DNA from: 0-14-0-80-60-11 sp049322355
GTDB lineage: Bacteria; Desulfobacterota; Desulfobaccia; Desulfobaccales; 0-14-0-80-60-11
Assembly (NCBI GenBank): GCA_049322355.1
Contig: JBMORG010000012.1
Location: forward strand, 17,574 to 81,573
Length of the DNA stretch: 64,000 nt
Direction of reading: 5' to 3'
Shown: piece after piece, positions 26,160 to 33,306 of the stretch
How the letters are laid out: each line of letters begins with the position of its first letter
How positions within the stretch are numbered: position 1 is the first letter of the stretch
Position numbers and translations under genes: made by a program
The notes under the pieces: model-generated
What the model was told of the DNA's origin: nothing
The model's database searches: none
Seen by the model: the letters and a program-made list of their open reading frames with translations, nothing else

Positions 26160-27122
26160 ATGCGCATGGCTGGAGAACGCGAAGAGCTGCAGGCTTGGAC
26201 TCCGGAAGACTGGTTCATCGATCTCAGCCACCGGTTCGATCTCACGGGCTTTCACCGCGACCGGTTGCTGATAAGGGGCCGGACGAAGTTTCAAGCCTTC
26301 GAGATCTTTGAGAACCGGCTCTGGGGCCGCATGTTGATCCTGGACGGACGCCTGCAATCCACAGAACAGGATGAATTTATTTATCACGAGGCCCTGGTGC
26401 AGCCGGCCATGCTGACCCACCCTGATCCGCAGCGGGTGCTGATATTAGGCGGGGGCGAGGGGGCCATCTTGCGGGAAGTGCTGCGGCACCCTGGGGTGAG
26501 GCGGGCGGCGATGGTGGATCTCGACGGGGAACTGGTGGGGCTCTGCAAAGAATGGCTGCCCACCTTCCATGCCGGTGCCTTCGATGATCCCCGGACGGAA
26601 TTAATCTTCGCCGACGGCCGCAGCTGGCTGGCAGCGCAGGTCGAAGGCTCCCTGGATGTCATCATCCTGGACCTGCCCGAACCGCTGGAGGGTGGGCCGG
26701 CCCTCAACCTTTTTACCAGGGAGATGTATGAATTGGTTCGGAGCCGGCTGGCCGCTGGAGGAATGATGGCTGTGCAATCCGGTTCGGCTGGGTTCCACGG
26801 TCATTTAATGGCGGACCTCAATGCCACCTTGCGGACGGTTTTTCCCGCCGTGATGGCTTATACGGCCTTTGTCCCCAGTTTTATGGATCTGTACGGGTTC
26901 CATGTGGCCGGGGAACAGGATCTAGAGTGGCCCAGGCCCGGAATTGCTGCGGCTCGTTTAGAGGAACGGGGTCTGAATTCCCTGAAATGGCTGGGAGCGG
27001 ATAACTTTGCCTCTCTGCCCATCCTACCTAAATATCTGAAAGCCCGCCTGATGCGGGAAGGCAAGGTCTTGACTGATGCCAGGCCTTTTGGACCGCGGCC
27101 TGGTGAACCGACTTTTTACTAG
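26160..27122 (+). CDS. Polyamine aminopropyltransferase (spermidine/thermospermine synthase family)
   Basis: This 320-residue enzyme of the spermidine synthase fold transfers aminopropyl from decarboxylated SAM to a polyamine. The N-terminal beta domain (FEIFENRLWGRMLILDGRL) is followed by the nucleotide-binding VLILGGGEGAILREVLRH and VDLDGELV. The catalytic-loop region reads IILDLPEPLEGGPALNLFT, where spermidine synthases usually have DxxDPxGP. The Pro-rich variant is closer to the thermospermine-type group, so the product may be a branched or longer polyamine. Starts GTG at 26148 and ATG at 26160 are both possible; GAGGGG lies 11 bases before the ATG. No SAM decarboxylase gene is adjacent. 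Confidence 0.85.
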   Translation: MRMAGEREELQAWTPEDWFIDLSHRFDLTGFHRDRLLIRGRTKFQAFEIFENRLWGRMLILDGRLQSTEQDEFIYHEALVQPAMLTHPDPQRVLILGGGEGAILREVLRHPGVRRAAMVDLDGELVGLCKEWLPTFHAGAFDDPRTELIFADGRSWLAAQVEGSLDVIILDLPEPLEGGPALNLFTREMYELVRSRLAAGGMMAVQSGSAGFHGHLMADLNATLRTVFPAVMAYTAFVPSFMDLYGFHVAGEQDLEWPRPGIAAARLEERGLNSLKWLGADNFASLPILPKYLKARLMREGKVLTDARPFGPRPGEPTFY

Positions 27123-27274
27123 CGATTGTTTGAGAGAATTGGTAGACGGTTTATAATTCAAGCCCATTTTTGGAGATAAAGCTCTGGTGGGCAGTCCTGC
27201 GGGAGCCTGGACCGGAGCGCTTGAGGTTGCTTGCGGATAATAGTTTCGCAGGGATATTGAGGAGTTAAATTATT

Positions 27275-28090
27275 ATGTCTAATCGGCGAGTCGGGGTCTA
27301 TGTTGACTCCATGAATATCATGCGCAACGGCGGCTACGGGATGCGCTATGAAGTGATCCGACGTTTTGCGAGCCGGGACGGCGATGAAGTGATGCGGTTG
27401 AATGCCTATGTAGCTATTGACGAAGAGCGCGCTATTTCTGATCCAAATTATAAAACGACCTTAAATTTTATCCTCACATTGCGGGATTTAGGTTTTAAAG
27501 CCGTGGAGAAGCCCATTCGCTGGTACACTGATGACTCCGGCCGTACCTACGGCAAAGCCAACCTGGACATGGAAATGGGGCTGGACATCGTGTCCCAATC
27601 GGACCGCCTGGACTTGATTTATCTGTTCACCGGTGACGGCGATTTCTGCAGCGTGGTGACCATGGCCCAAAACAAGGGGTGCCGGGTGGAACTGGTGGCT
27701 TTTGCCAATGTCTCGGCCCGCCTGCGCCGGGAAGTGGACCTGTTTGTACCTGGATACCTGGTGCCGGGATTGTTGCCCACCGCTCTTCCTTCCGCCGGGG
27801 CCCCCGCCTGGGGCGAAACGGGCAGCCGGGTCCGGGGGGTCTGCACCAAGTACTTTTTGGACCGCTCCTACGGGTTTTTCCGGTTCATGCACAGTTTCGG
27901 CAAGGTCTGGGTTACCGACACCCGTCTGGAAGAATCGCCTTATACCTCGGTATTTTTCATGGAAAAGGACTTACCGCCGGGAATTCATCCCGAGAACCTG
28001 CCCAGCCGCGATTACATATTCGAGTTCAACCTTAGCGAAGGTGAAAAAGGCTTCGTGGCGTCGGACATTGAGTTGACTTATAAATATTAG
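27275..28090 (+). CDS. NYN (LabA/DUF88) ribonuclease-like domain fused to a cold-shock-like domain
   Basis: The 271-residue protein starts with a PIN-like NYN domain. Acidic metal-site residues appear in GVYVDSMNIMRNGGYG (about residues 7-22), in LDMEMGLDIV and in YLFTGDGDFCSVV (about 114-126). From about residue 188 a second domain follows, with GVCTKYFLDRSYGFFRFM and, near the end, EFNLSEGEKGFVASDIEL, which reads like an OB-fold cold-shock domain. The join implies an RNA-binding nuclease. The ATG follows GAGG. It lies between the aminopropyltransferase and glycogen synthase genes without an obvious link to either. Confidence 0.83.
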   Translation: MSNRRVGVYVDSMNIMRNGGYGMRYEVIRRFASRDGDEVMRLNAYVAIDEERAISDPNYKTTLNFILTLRDLGFKAVEKPIRWYTDDSGRTYGKANLDMEMGLDIVSQSDRLDLIYLFTGDGDFCSVVTMAQNKGCRVELVAFANVSARLRREVDLFVPGYLVPGLLPTALPSAGAPAWGETGSRVRGVCTKYFLDRSYGFFRFMHSFGKVWVTDTRLEESPYTSVFFMEKDLPPGIHPENLPSRDYIFEFNLSEGEKGFVASDIELTYKY

Positions 28091-28101
28091 GGACCAGGAA
28101 T

Positions 28102-28146
28102 CAGGGGCCAGGTTTTCTTTGCTGACCCCTGCCCCCCTGGCCCCTG
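28102..28146. repeat. 11-bp perfect inverted repeat before glgA
   Basis: CAGGGGCCAGG and CCTGGCCCCTG pair perfectly around a 23-base loop, between the NYN gene stop and the glgA ribosome-binding site. It could attenuate readthrough or control glgA translation. Confidence 0.6.
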
Positions 28147-28162
28147 CTCACAAGGAGAACCC

Positions 28163-29617
28163 ATGGGCCAGAAACTGCGCGTGCTTTTTGTTGCTTCCGA
28201 AGGAGTGCCTTTTGCCAAGACCGGGGGGCTGGCCGATGTGGTGGGCACGCTGCCCCAGGCCTTGGAAGATCTAGGGTTGGAAGTCAAGGTCCTTATGCCC
28301 TTTTATGCCATGGTGAAGCAAGGGAAGGTGCCCACCACCCTCATTGCCGAGGACCTGGAAGTTAATCTGGGTCTGATCAACCATACTTTCAATCTCATGG
28401 CCCCCGCGGCTTCGGGTTTGCCCTTCTATTTTGTGGAGCGGGATGAGTTTTACGACCGCAGCCAGCTCTACGGCACTCCCCGGGGGGATTACTTTGACAA
28501 CCTGGAGCGCTTCGCCTTTTTCTCTGGCGCGGTCCTGCCTTTTTGCCGGGCCATGGAATTTACCCCCGACGTGATTCACTGCCATGACTGGCAGAGCGCC
28601 CTGGTGCCGGTGTACCTCCGGAAGCGCTGGGCCGGCGAGGAGGTCTTGGCCGGGGCGAAAACCGTGTTCACCATTCACAACCTGGCTTACCAGGGGCTCT
28701 TTTCCAAGGAGAAATACCCTTTATTGGGCCTGGATTGGTCCTTTTTCTCCATCGACGGCTTGGAGTATTACGATCAGATCAACCTGCTCAAGGGGGGCAT
28801 CGTCTGCGCCGATGCGGTCACCACGGTGAGCCCCCGTTACAGCCAGGAGATCCAGACCCCTGAGTTCGGCTACGGTTTGGAGGGAGTGCTGAAAACCCGG
28901 GCCGAGCACTTGCACGGCATCTTGAACGGCGTGGATTATAAAGATTGGAGTCCCGAGACCGACGCACTCATCCCGGCTTCTTTCAGCCGGGAGGATTTGC
29001 AGGGCAAGGCCGCGAACAAGGCCGCCCTGATGGAGGCCTTCGGCCTGTCCCAGGATCTGGCCGATGCGCCCATCCTGGCCGTAATCTCCCGGCTGGCGGA
29101 TCAAAAGGGCTTCGATCTGTTGGCCGAAATTTTGCCCCAGCTTATGAAGCAGAAGCTGATGCTGGTGATCCTGGGCACCGGGGAGGAAAAGTACCACCGC
29201 TGGCTGGAGGCCGAGGCCCCCAAGTACAAGGGCAAGTTGGGGGCGAAGATCGCCTTTGACAACAAGCTGGCCCACCTCATGGAAGCCGGGGCCGACATGT
29301 TCCTCATGCCGTCGCGCTACGAGCCCTGCGGTTTAAACCAGATTTACTCCATGAAGTACGGCACCATTCCCGTGGTCCGGGCCACCGGCGGTCTGGCGGA
29401 CACAGTGACGCCGGTAGGCGACCCCAAGACGCCGGGCACGGGCTTCGTGTTCAGCGACTACACCCCCGAGGCCTTCCTGAAGGCCATTCACACCGCCCTG
29501 GATGCATACGCCAATAAGGACCTGTGGCACCGCATTATGGTCCACGCCATGACCCAGGACTTCTCCTGGAAGGTGTCGGCAAAGGCTTATCTGGAGCTTT
29601 ATAAGACTTTGGGGTAG
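28163..29617 (+). CDS. glgA: Glycogen synthase (ADP-glucose type)
   Basis: It extends alpha-1,4-glucan chains from ADP-glucose. The 484-residue protein is a GT5 glycosyltransferase with two Rossmann domains. The N-terminal substrate loop KTGGLADVVG (about residues 18-27) contains the conserved Lys. The C-terminal domain shows ISRLADQKGFDLL, GTGEEKYHRWLE and the catalytic MPSRYEPCGLNQIYSMKYG. AAGGAGAA lies before the ATG. No branching enzyme or pyrophosphorylase gene is adjacent, so glycogen genes are dispersed in this genome. Confidence 0.96.
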   Translation: MGQKLRVLFVASEGVPFAKTGGLADVVGTLPQALEDLGLEVKVLMPFYAMVKQGKVPTTLIAEDLEVNLGLINHTFNLMAPAASGLPFYFVERDEFYDRSQLYGTPRGDYFDNLERFAFFSGAVLPFCRAMEFTPDVIHCHDWQSALVPVYLRKRWAGEEVLAGAKTVFTIHNLAYQGLFSKEKYPLLGLDWSFFSIDGLEYYDQINLLKGGIVCADAVTTVSPRYSQEIQTPEFGYGLEGVLKTRAEHLHGILNGVDYKDWSPETDALIPASFSREDLQGKAANKAALMEAFGLSQDLADAPILAVISRLADQKGFDLLAEILPQLMKQKLMLVILGTGEEKYHRWLEAEAPKYKGKLGAKIAFDNKLAHLMEAGADMFLMPSRYEPCGLNQIYSMKYGTIPVVRATGGLADTVTPVGDPKTPGTGFVFSDYTPEAFLKAIHTALDAYANKDLWHRIMVHAMTQDFSWKVSAKAYLELYKTLG

Positions 29618-29751
29618 GATTACTTTTGTGGGTAGCCGCAGGCCTTACCGTGAAAAACTTCAAATCCCCCTAAATCCCCCTTTGGCAAAGGGGGGCAGGG
29701 GTGATTTTTCATCCCCGGAGGTGAGCATTTGTGGTTTATGAAAGTGTAGCA

Positions 29752-29922
29752 TATAGCGTTTGCCGAAAGTTGTTGCTGATTATCCGGTTGGATTTGTCAT
29801 TCTGAGCGCAGCGAAGAATCTCGCTTTTTTGAGATTCTTCGGTCGCTTAGCTCCCTCAGAATGACAATGATAAGTAGCTCATGAGGCTATTGAATAGGAA
29901 AAAACTTTTGGCAATTGCTATA
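29752..29922. mobile_element. MITE-like element with nested TGTCATTCTGAG repeat
   Basis: The ends TATAGCGTTTGCCGAAAGTT and AACTTTTGGCAATTGCTATA match those of the element at 13820-13912. Inside, 29794-29867 is a second inverted repeat running from TTGTCATTCTGAG to CTCAGAATGACAA. It looks like one repeat inserted in another. There is no coding capacity. Confidence 0.72.
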
Positions 29923-29952
29923 ACCCCGCGCAGGCGAGACGCCTGTGCCACC

Positions 29953-30016
29953 AAAAAGGGAAAGCCACGAACGCTCTTTTTCCAGTCTTCAGACGGGAAG
30001 AGGCCTTCGTGGCTTT
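29953..30016 (-). terminator. Terminator-like hairpin of the His-rich peptide gene
   Basis: On the minus strand AAAGCCACGAA and TTCGTGGCTTT pair, extended by further complementary bases, and are followed by CCCTTTTT. It is the first hairpin after the peptide stop. Confidence 0.55.
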
Positions 30017-30043
30017 AGTCTTTAGCAGAATCGTGGCTTTCCG

Positions 30044-30205
30044 TTAATGGCAACAGGTGTGCCCGTGCTGATGATGCCCATCGTTATGGGTGTGCTCATG
30101 GGTATGAGTGGTAGCATCATGGCTGTGATCATGCCCGTTATGGCTATGAGACTGCGCGTCGTGCTTATGCTCATGCTCATGTTTGTCCTTGTTATGACAG
30201 CACAT
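30044..30205 (-). CDS. 53-residue His/Cys-rich putative metal-binding peptide
   Basis: The gene is very short but well supported. AAGGAGGG lies 7 bases before the ATG, a perfect promoter lies 34 bases upstream and a hairpin follows the stop. The peptide starts MCCHNKDKHEHEHKHD and ends HHQHGHTCCH: 19 His and 4 Cys in 53 residues, with Cys pairs at both ends and mostly alternating His between. There is no signal peptide or membrane segment, so it should be cytoplasmic. The composition suggests storage or delivery of nickel, zinc, copper or cobalt, like Hpn-type proteins. The next gene upstream encodes a NikK-like protein, which favours nickel. I do not recognise the family. Confidence 0.8.
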   Translation of the reverse strand: MCCHNKDKHEHEHKHDAQSHSHNGHDHSHDATTHTHEHTHNDGHHQHGHTCCH

Positions 30206-30238
30206 GGATCATCCCTCCTTTCTTAGTTATTGTTTAAT

Positions 30239-30267
30239 ATTATAATTAGTTATGCTCTTTCTGTCAA
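30239..30267 (-). promoter_or_regulatory. Perfect consensus sigma-70 promoter for the His-rich peptide
   Basis: On the minus strand TTGACA (30262-30267) and TATAAT (30239-30244) are separated by exactly 17 bases, the full consensus. No other promoter seen in this window is as good. The A/T-rich leader to the ATG at 30205 is about 25 bases. Confidence 0.85.
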
Positions 30268-30423
30268 CGTTCCCTTAAGTCAATGGGTGGCGTGGGGGCG
30301 GGTTTAAAACCCGCCCCTGCTGCAAGGCCATCCAATTTTGGATGATGACTGATTTCATCGGGCATGAGTTTTTAGCCGGCGCAGGCGCAGGCAAAACGCC
30401 TGCGCCTCTATTTGCCCTCCGGG

Positions 30424-31206
30424 TTATTTTACCGCCGGCCACTCGGTAAACTGCACCCAGAGCACTGCGCCGTATTCGGCGTCTTTTTTCTTGCCATCCT
30501 TATCGGTGATAGCCTGTTTTTCCTCGTTTAAGGCGGAGAAACCCCACCAGCCGGCCTTGGGCACGGCAAACGAAAAGACGCCGTTCTTATCGGTTTTTAC
30601 TACCTGGGTAACGAAATAGTCATTGGGGGCAGTTACTTTTTTATCGGCATTCCAGAATTCCACTTCCACATCGGCGTTGGCCACGGTCTTGCCCTTGAAT
30701 TTCACCACACCTTGAAAGACGTTGCCGGCATAGAGGCCGAAGGGCCGGGTCAGGGGCACGATTTCGGCCTTTAAGCCCACTTCTGCATCCCAACCATCTT
30801 CGGCCCCGAACGCGGCCACATAGGTCTTGGTCTGGTGGATAATATATTTGTTTTCTGCGGGCTCCCAATAGGGCAGGGGATCGAAGAAGAAGGCGTAAAT
30901 CCCCGGCTTTTTCAAAGTGTAGGTGGTTTTCCAGGCCTGCTTGTCCAGAACCTTGGTTTCCTGGAGGGTATTTAAAAGATCGGTTTTTTCTTTCCCGGAA
31001 AGGACGCCAAACTTCTTAGGTTTGGCCATGTCCATGCCATTCTGCTCAAAAGGGTGGCAAAAGGCCAGGGTCAATCCGAGGTTAGCGTCGTCGCCTTGCA
31101 TCACCATGGATTTATCCGGCAGGATCACGCCGAAATGGGCCTGACAGACTCCGGCTAGGCTCAACACGAGCATCAAGCATAGACAAAGTGAACAACATTG
31201 TTTCAT
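30424..31206 (-). CDS. DUF4198/NikK-like periplasmic protein
   Basis: This 260-residue secreted protein has a signal peptide (about 1-22, MKQCCSLCLCLMLVLS) followed by AHFGVILPDKS, so the mature chain probably begins at or near a His. Proteins of this family accompany nickel ECF or TonB uptake systems as additional periplasmic components (NikK). The second half resembles a beta-sandwich (VVKFKGKTVANADVEVEFW, then GVFSFAVPKAGWWGFSA). GGAGGG precedes the ATG at 31206. No ECF permease is nearby, so the transporter partner must be elsewhere. Together with the His-rich peptide it suggests nickel or another late transition metal. Confidence 0.82.
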   Translation of the reverse strand: MKQCCSLCLCLMLVLSLAGVCQAHFGVILPDKSMVMQGDDANLGLTLAFCHPFEQNGMDMAKPKKFGVLSGKEKTDLLNTLQETKVLDKQAWKTTYTLKKPGIYAFFFDPLPYWEPAENKYIIHQTKTYVAAFGAEDGWDAEVGLKAEIVPLTRPFGLYAGNVFQGVVKFKGKTVANADVEVEFWNADKKVTAPNDYFVTQVVKTDKNGVFSFAVPKAGWWGFSALNEEKQAITDKDGKKKDAEYGAVLWVQFTEWPAVK

Positions 31207-31304
31207 AATCACCCTCCGTTTCTCTTGATTGTGGACAGGCACAGCCTGCAGTGGAACCAAAGAAGTGTTTCTAAATTAAGTCGACAGTATGATATGCCAG
31301 TTTT

Positions 31305-31390
31305 TTCCCCTCCCCTGGTGGGAGGGGGTAGGGGGAGGGGGAATTAGAGCACTTTTACCCCCGCCCTAACCTCCACCACCAAGGGGAGAG
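31305..31390. repeat. GC-rich dispersed repeat, inverted copy of the 14.3-kb repeat
   Basis: The blocks CCCCTCCCCTGGTGGGAGGG and CCCCCGCCCTAACC occur in reverse order relative to 14245-14341. It fills most of the gap between the NikK-like and OB-fold genes. Confidence 0.6.
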
Positions 31391-31423
31391 AATTATAAGT
31401 CCTGTTAATTATGATACACACCA

Positions 31424-31897
31424 TTAATTTCCCATTTTCCGCCAGGCCTCCCAGTTGGGGCGGCCCTGGGAGTCCCGCAGGTGCAGCATGAAGCCGCCTT
31501 TGGCAAGTTCGTAGGCGATCACCCGCAGCTTCCCGTCTTTCTCAGCCTCACACATGCCCTTGACCCGCACTTCGTCTCCCGGCGTCAGCACGAACTCCTG
31601 GCGCTCCAGGTACCAGATGGGTCCCAAACTCACGTGCACCTGTCCCCGGGTTTTGGTGTCCATCACCAAGGCCATGCCCGGATACATGCTCTCTCCCAGG
31701 CTCTCGGTGAGCACCTGCACCACTTTGCCGCTTTCGTCAAAGGGTTTGCAAATAGCCTTTACCGGACACTGATAAGCCGTGTACGGGCAAGGCCGGAAGC
31801 CCTGGCCCCGCCCCTGGCTCATGGCCTGGGGAGGCATTGCCGAAACCAAAAGCGCCATGACCAACACGCTTATTACCACCAGTTGCCACCGTTTCAT
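31424..31897 (-). CDS. Secreted OB-fold-like protein, unknown function
   Basis: This 157-residue protein has a clear signal peptide (about 1-27, basic start then VVISVLVMALLVSAM). The mature part has three early Cys (RPCPYTAYQCPVKAICK) and then a small beta domain: MALVMDTKTRGQVHVSLGP, WYLERQEFVLTPGDEVRVKG and GKLRVIAYEL. The WYLERQEFxLxPGDxVxVxG pattern is that of periplasmic OB-fold domains of unknown ligand. AAGGAGG precedes the ATG. It lies between an outer-membrane protein and the NikK-like protein on the same strand, so a metal or envelope role is possible but unproved. Confidence 0.72.
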   Translation of the reverse strand: MKRWQLVVISVLVMALLVSAMPPQAMSQGRGQGFRPCPYTAYQCPVKAICKPFDESGKVVQVLTESLGESMYPGMALVMDTKTRGQVHVSLGPIWYLERQEFVLTPGDEVRVKGMCEAEKDGKLRVIAYELAKGGFMLHLRDSQGRPNWEAWRKMGN

Positions 31898-31927
31898 ACG
31901 ATGGTCCTCCTTTACTATTAGATTGCT

Positions 31928-33049
31928 TTAGAAAGCATATACCATGGACAACAGCGGCGTCAGCGCGGCGTCGCTGTTTTTGCCCGCCAGGTCGATGTTC
32001 AGCCCCAGGGCCAGGGAAAACTTATCCGTGGCCATGTATTCGATCCCGGGCATTACCGAGATCAAGGCCTCCGGGGGCAGATTGGCCTTGTGGCCCAACA
32101 GGCGCCCGCCGCTCCAATAACTGGTGAGTTCCAGGAGCGCCACCCATTTCTGGGTGAGGGGATATTCCGCCGCCAGGTTCAGGGTGATGAAGTCCCGGGG
32201 ATAGTTGCGCAACTGGGTGGCCACGGGGTCGCCCTCCACCAGGTTGCCGTTATCATCAAAAACCAGCCCGGCCCGGTCCTCTCTGCTGTCGAACGCGGTC
32301 TGCATGGTATACCAGATGTTGGCGTAAAAGATGAAGGGTTTCATCCACTTGGACATGTTTAAGCCGGTGGTGAAGGCATAGGCCCCGCCTCCCAGTTCAT
32401 CGGTTCCCAACCGCCCGGGATTGAGGTGGCTGAAGTGGCCGGTGGGAAAATCGGTGGCGAAGAGCGCGGTCACCGTGGGCCTGGTTTCGGTCTCTTCCAC
32501 CAGGCGGTATTTGAAGGTCAGATTGATGTCGCCCAAGCCCCCGAAGCTGGCAAAGCGCTCGTTGTTGGGCCCCGGTTCAGCCACGCTGCCGGCCCAGTTG
32601 TGGACGTAGGGGATGACCACAAAGACCTCCAGGTTGTTCCACAGGCCGTAAGTGAATTTCCAGTCCATGGCGAAGGTCTGGAAATCGCCCCCCGCCGACA
32701 CCCGCCGCCAGCTCTGGGTGAGGCTGCTGGTGACGAAGCTCAGGCCAAAGGTGGGCTGCACCGCGAATTTGCCCTTCTCAATGGGAACCGCCGTGTCGGT
32801 GATGATGGGCCCGAAGGTGGCGGGGCATTCGTCTTCTTTAGGCTCTTCCTTTTTCTCGGCTTCCTGGCCTTCCGGCTGGAAACCTTCCCCCCGGCCGCCA
32901 ATCTCCGGGGAGGGGGTGGAGGCTACCTGTCTCTCTTTCCCCCCGGCGAAAGGTGCAGTAGCATCGGGTGGAGGCATTATAGCCCAACCTGGCATCGCCC
33001 ACAGGGTTATCCAAAGACACAGCAATACGAAACCTGTTTTCAGGTTCAA
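31928..33049 (-). CDS. Outer-membrane beta-barrel, transporter/MetA-pathway-like
   Basis: The 373-residue protein has a signal peptide (about 1-23), a low-complexity acidic/Pro linker (about 25-75, rich in Glu, Lys and Pro), then repeated amphipathic strands ending in MVYAF; the terminal Phe is the usual signal for outer-membrane insertion. The barrel resembles the family annotated as transporter or phenol-degradation MetA-like. The start is TTG at 33049 with AAAGGA upstream. It lies downstream of the feo genes on the same strand, so a role in metal passage is possible. Confidence 0.78.
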   Translation of the reverse strand: MNLKTGFVLLCLWITLWAMPGWAIMPPPDATAPFAGGKERQVASTPSPEIGGRGEGFQPEGQEAEKKEEPKEDECPATFGPIITDTAVPIEKGKFAVQPTFGLSFVTSSLTQSWRRVSAGGDFQTFAMDWKFTYGLWNNLEVFVVIPYVHNWAGSVAEPGPNNERFASFGGLGDINLTFKYRLVEETETRPTVTALFATDFPTGHFSHLNPGRLGTDELGGGAYAFTTGLNMSKWMKPFIFYANIWYTMQTAFDSREDRAGLVFDDNGNLVEGDPVATQLRNYPRDFITLNLAAEYPLTQKWVALLELTSYWSGGRLLGHKANLPPEALISVMPGIEYMATDKFSLALGLNIDLAGKNSDAALTPLLSMVYAF

Positions 33050-33125
33050 AACTATAATCCTTTCTTCTTAACTTATTATGTTTAAATGGGCGGGAAATCA
33101 ATTACTGCATCCCCTAGCCTTTTCG

Positions 33126-33305
33126 TCAATCGGCCTGCCCTTTTTCCTCCCTGCTCCAGGCGAGTTGTTCGTCTTTTCTGCCCACACCACAGGTGTGGCT
33201 GTCGCACCCCGGACAATAGCCCTGCTTCTTCCACAGGGAGCGGTACAACAGGTAAATCGCCCCGATAACGATGGCTCCGGCCAAAAGTGCATCCGTCCAG
33301 CCCAT
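33126..33305 (-). CDS. FeoB-associated Cys-rich membrane protein
   Basis: The 59-residue protein has one N-terminal membrane helix (about 6-22) followed by YCPGCDSHTCGVG, the Cys cluster of the FeoB-associated family (a FeoC-like position in many bacteria). GGGAGG lies five bases before the ATG, which starts one base after the feoB stop, so it is translated with feoB. The Cys may bind iron or an Fe-S cluster during Fe(II) transport. The charged C-terminus is cytoplasmic. Confidence 0.9.
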   Translation of the reverse strand: MGWTDALLAGAIVIGAIYLLYRSLWKKQGYCPGCDSHTCGVGRKDEQLAWSREEKGQAD

Positions 33306-33306
33306 G

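Larger units (their letters stand above)
29618..30043. other. Repeat-rich intergenic region downstream of glgA
   Basis: No gene is seen on either strand. It contains a CCCCCTTTGGCAAAGGGGG hairpin repeat (29676-29695), the MITE-like element at 29752-29922, a copy of the CAGGCGAGACGCCTGTGCCACC-type repeat near 29931-29952 and the terminator of the His-rich peptide gene at 29953-30016. Confidence 0.7.
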
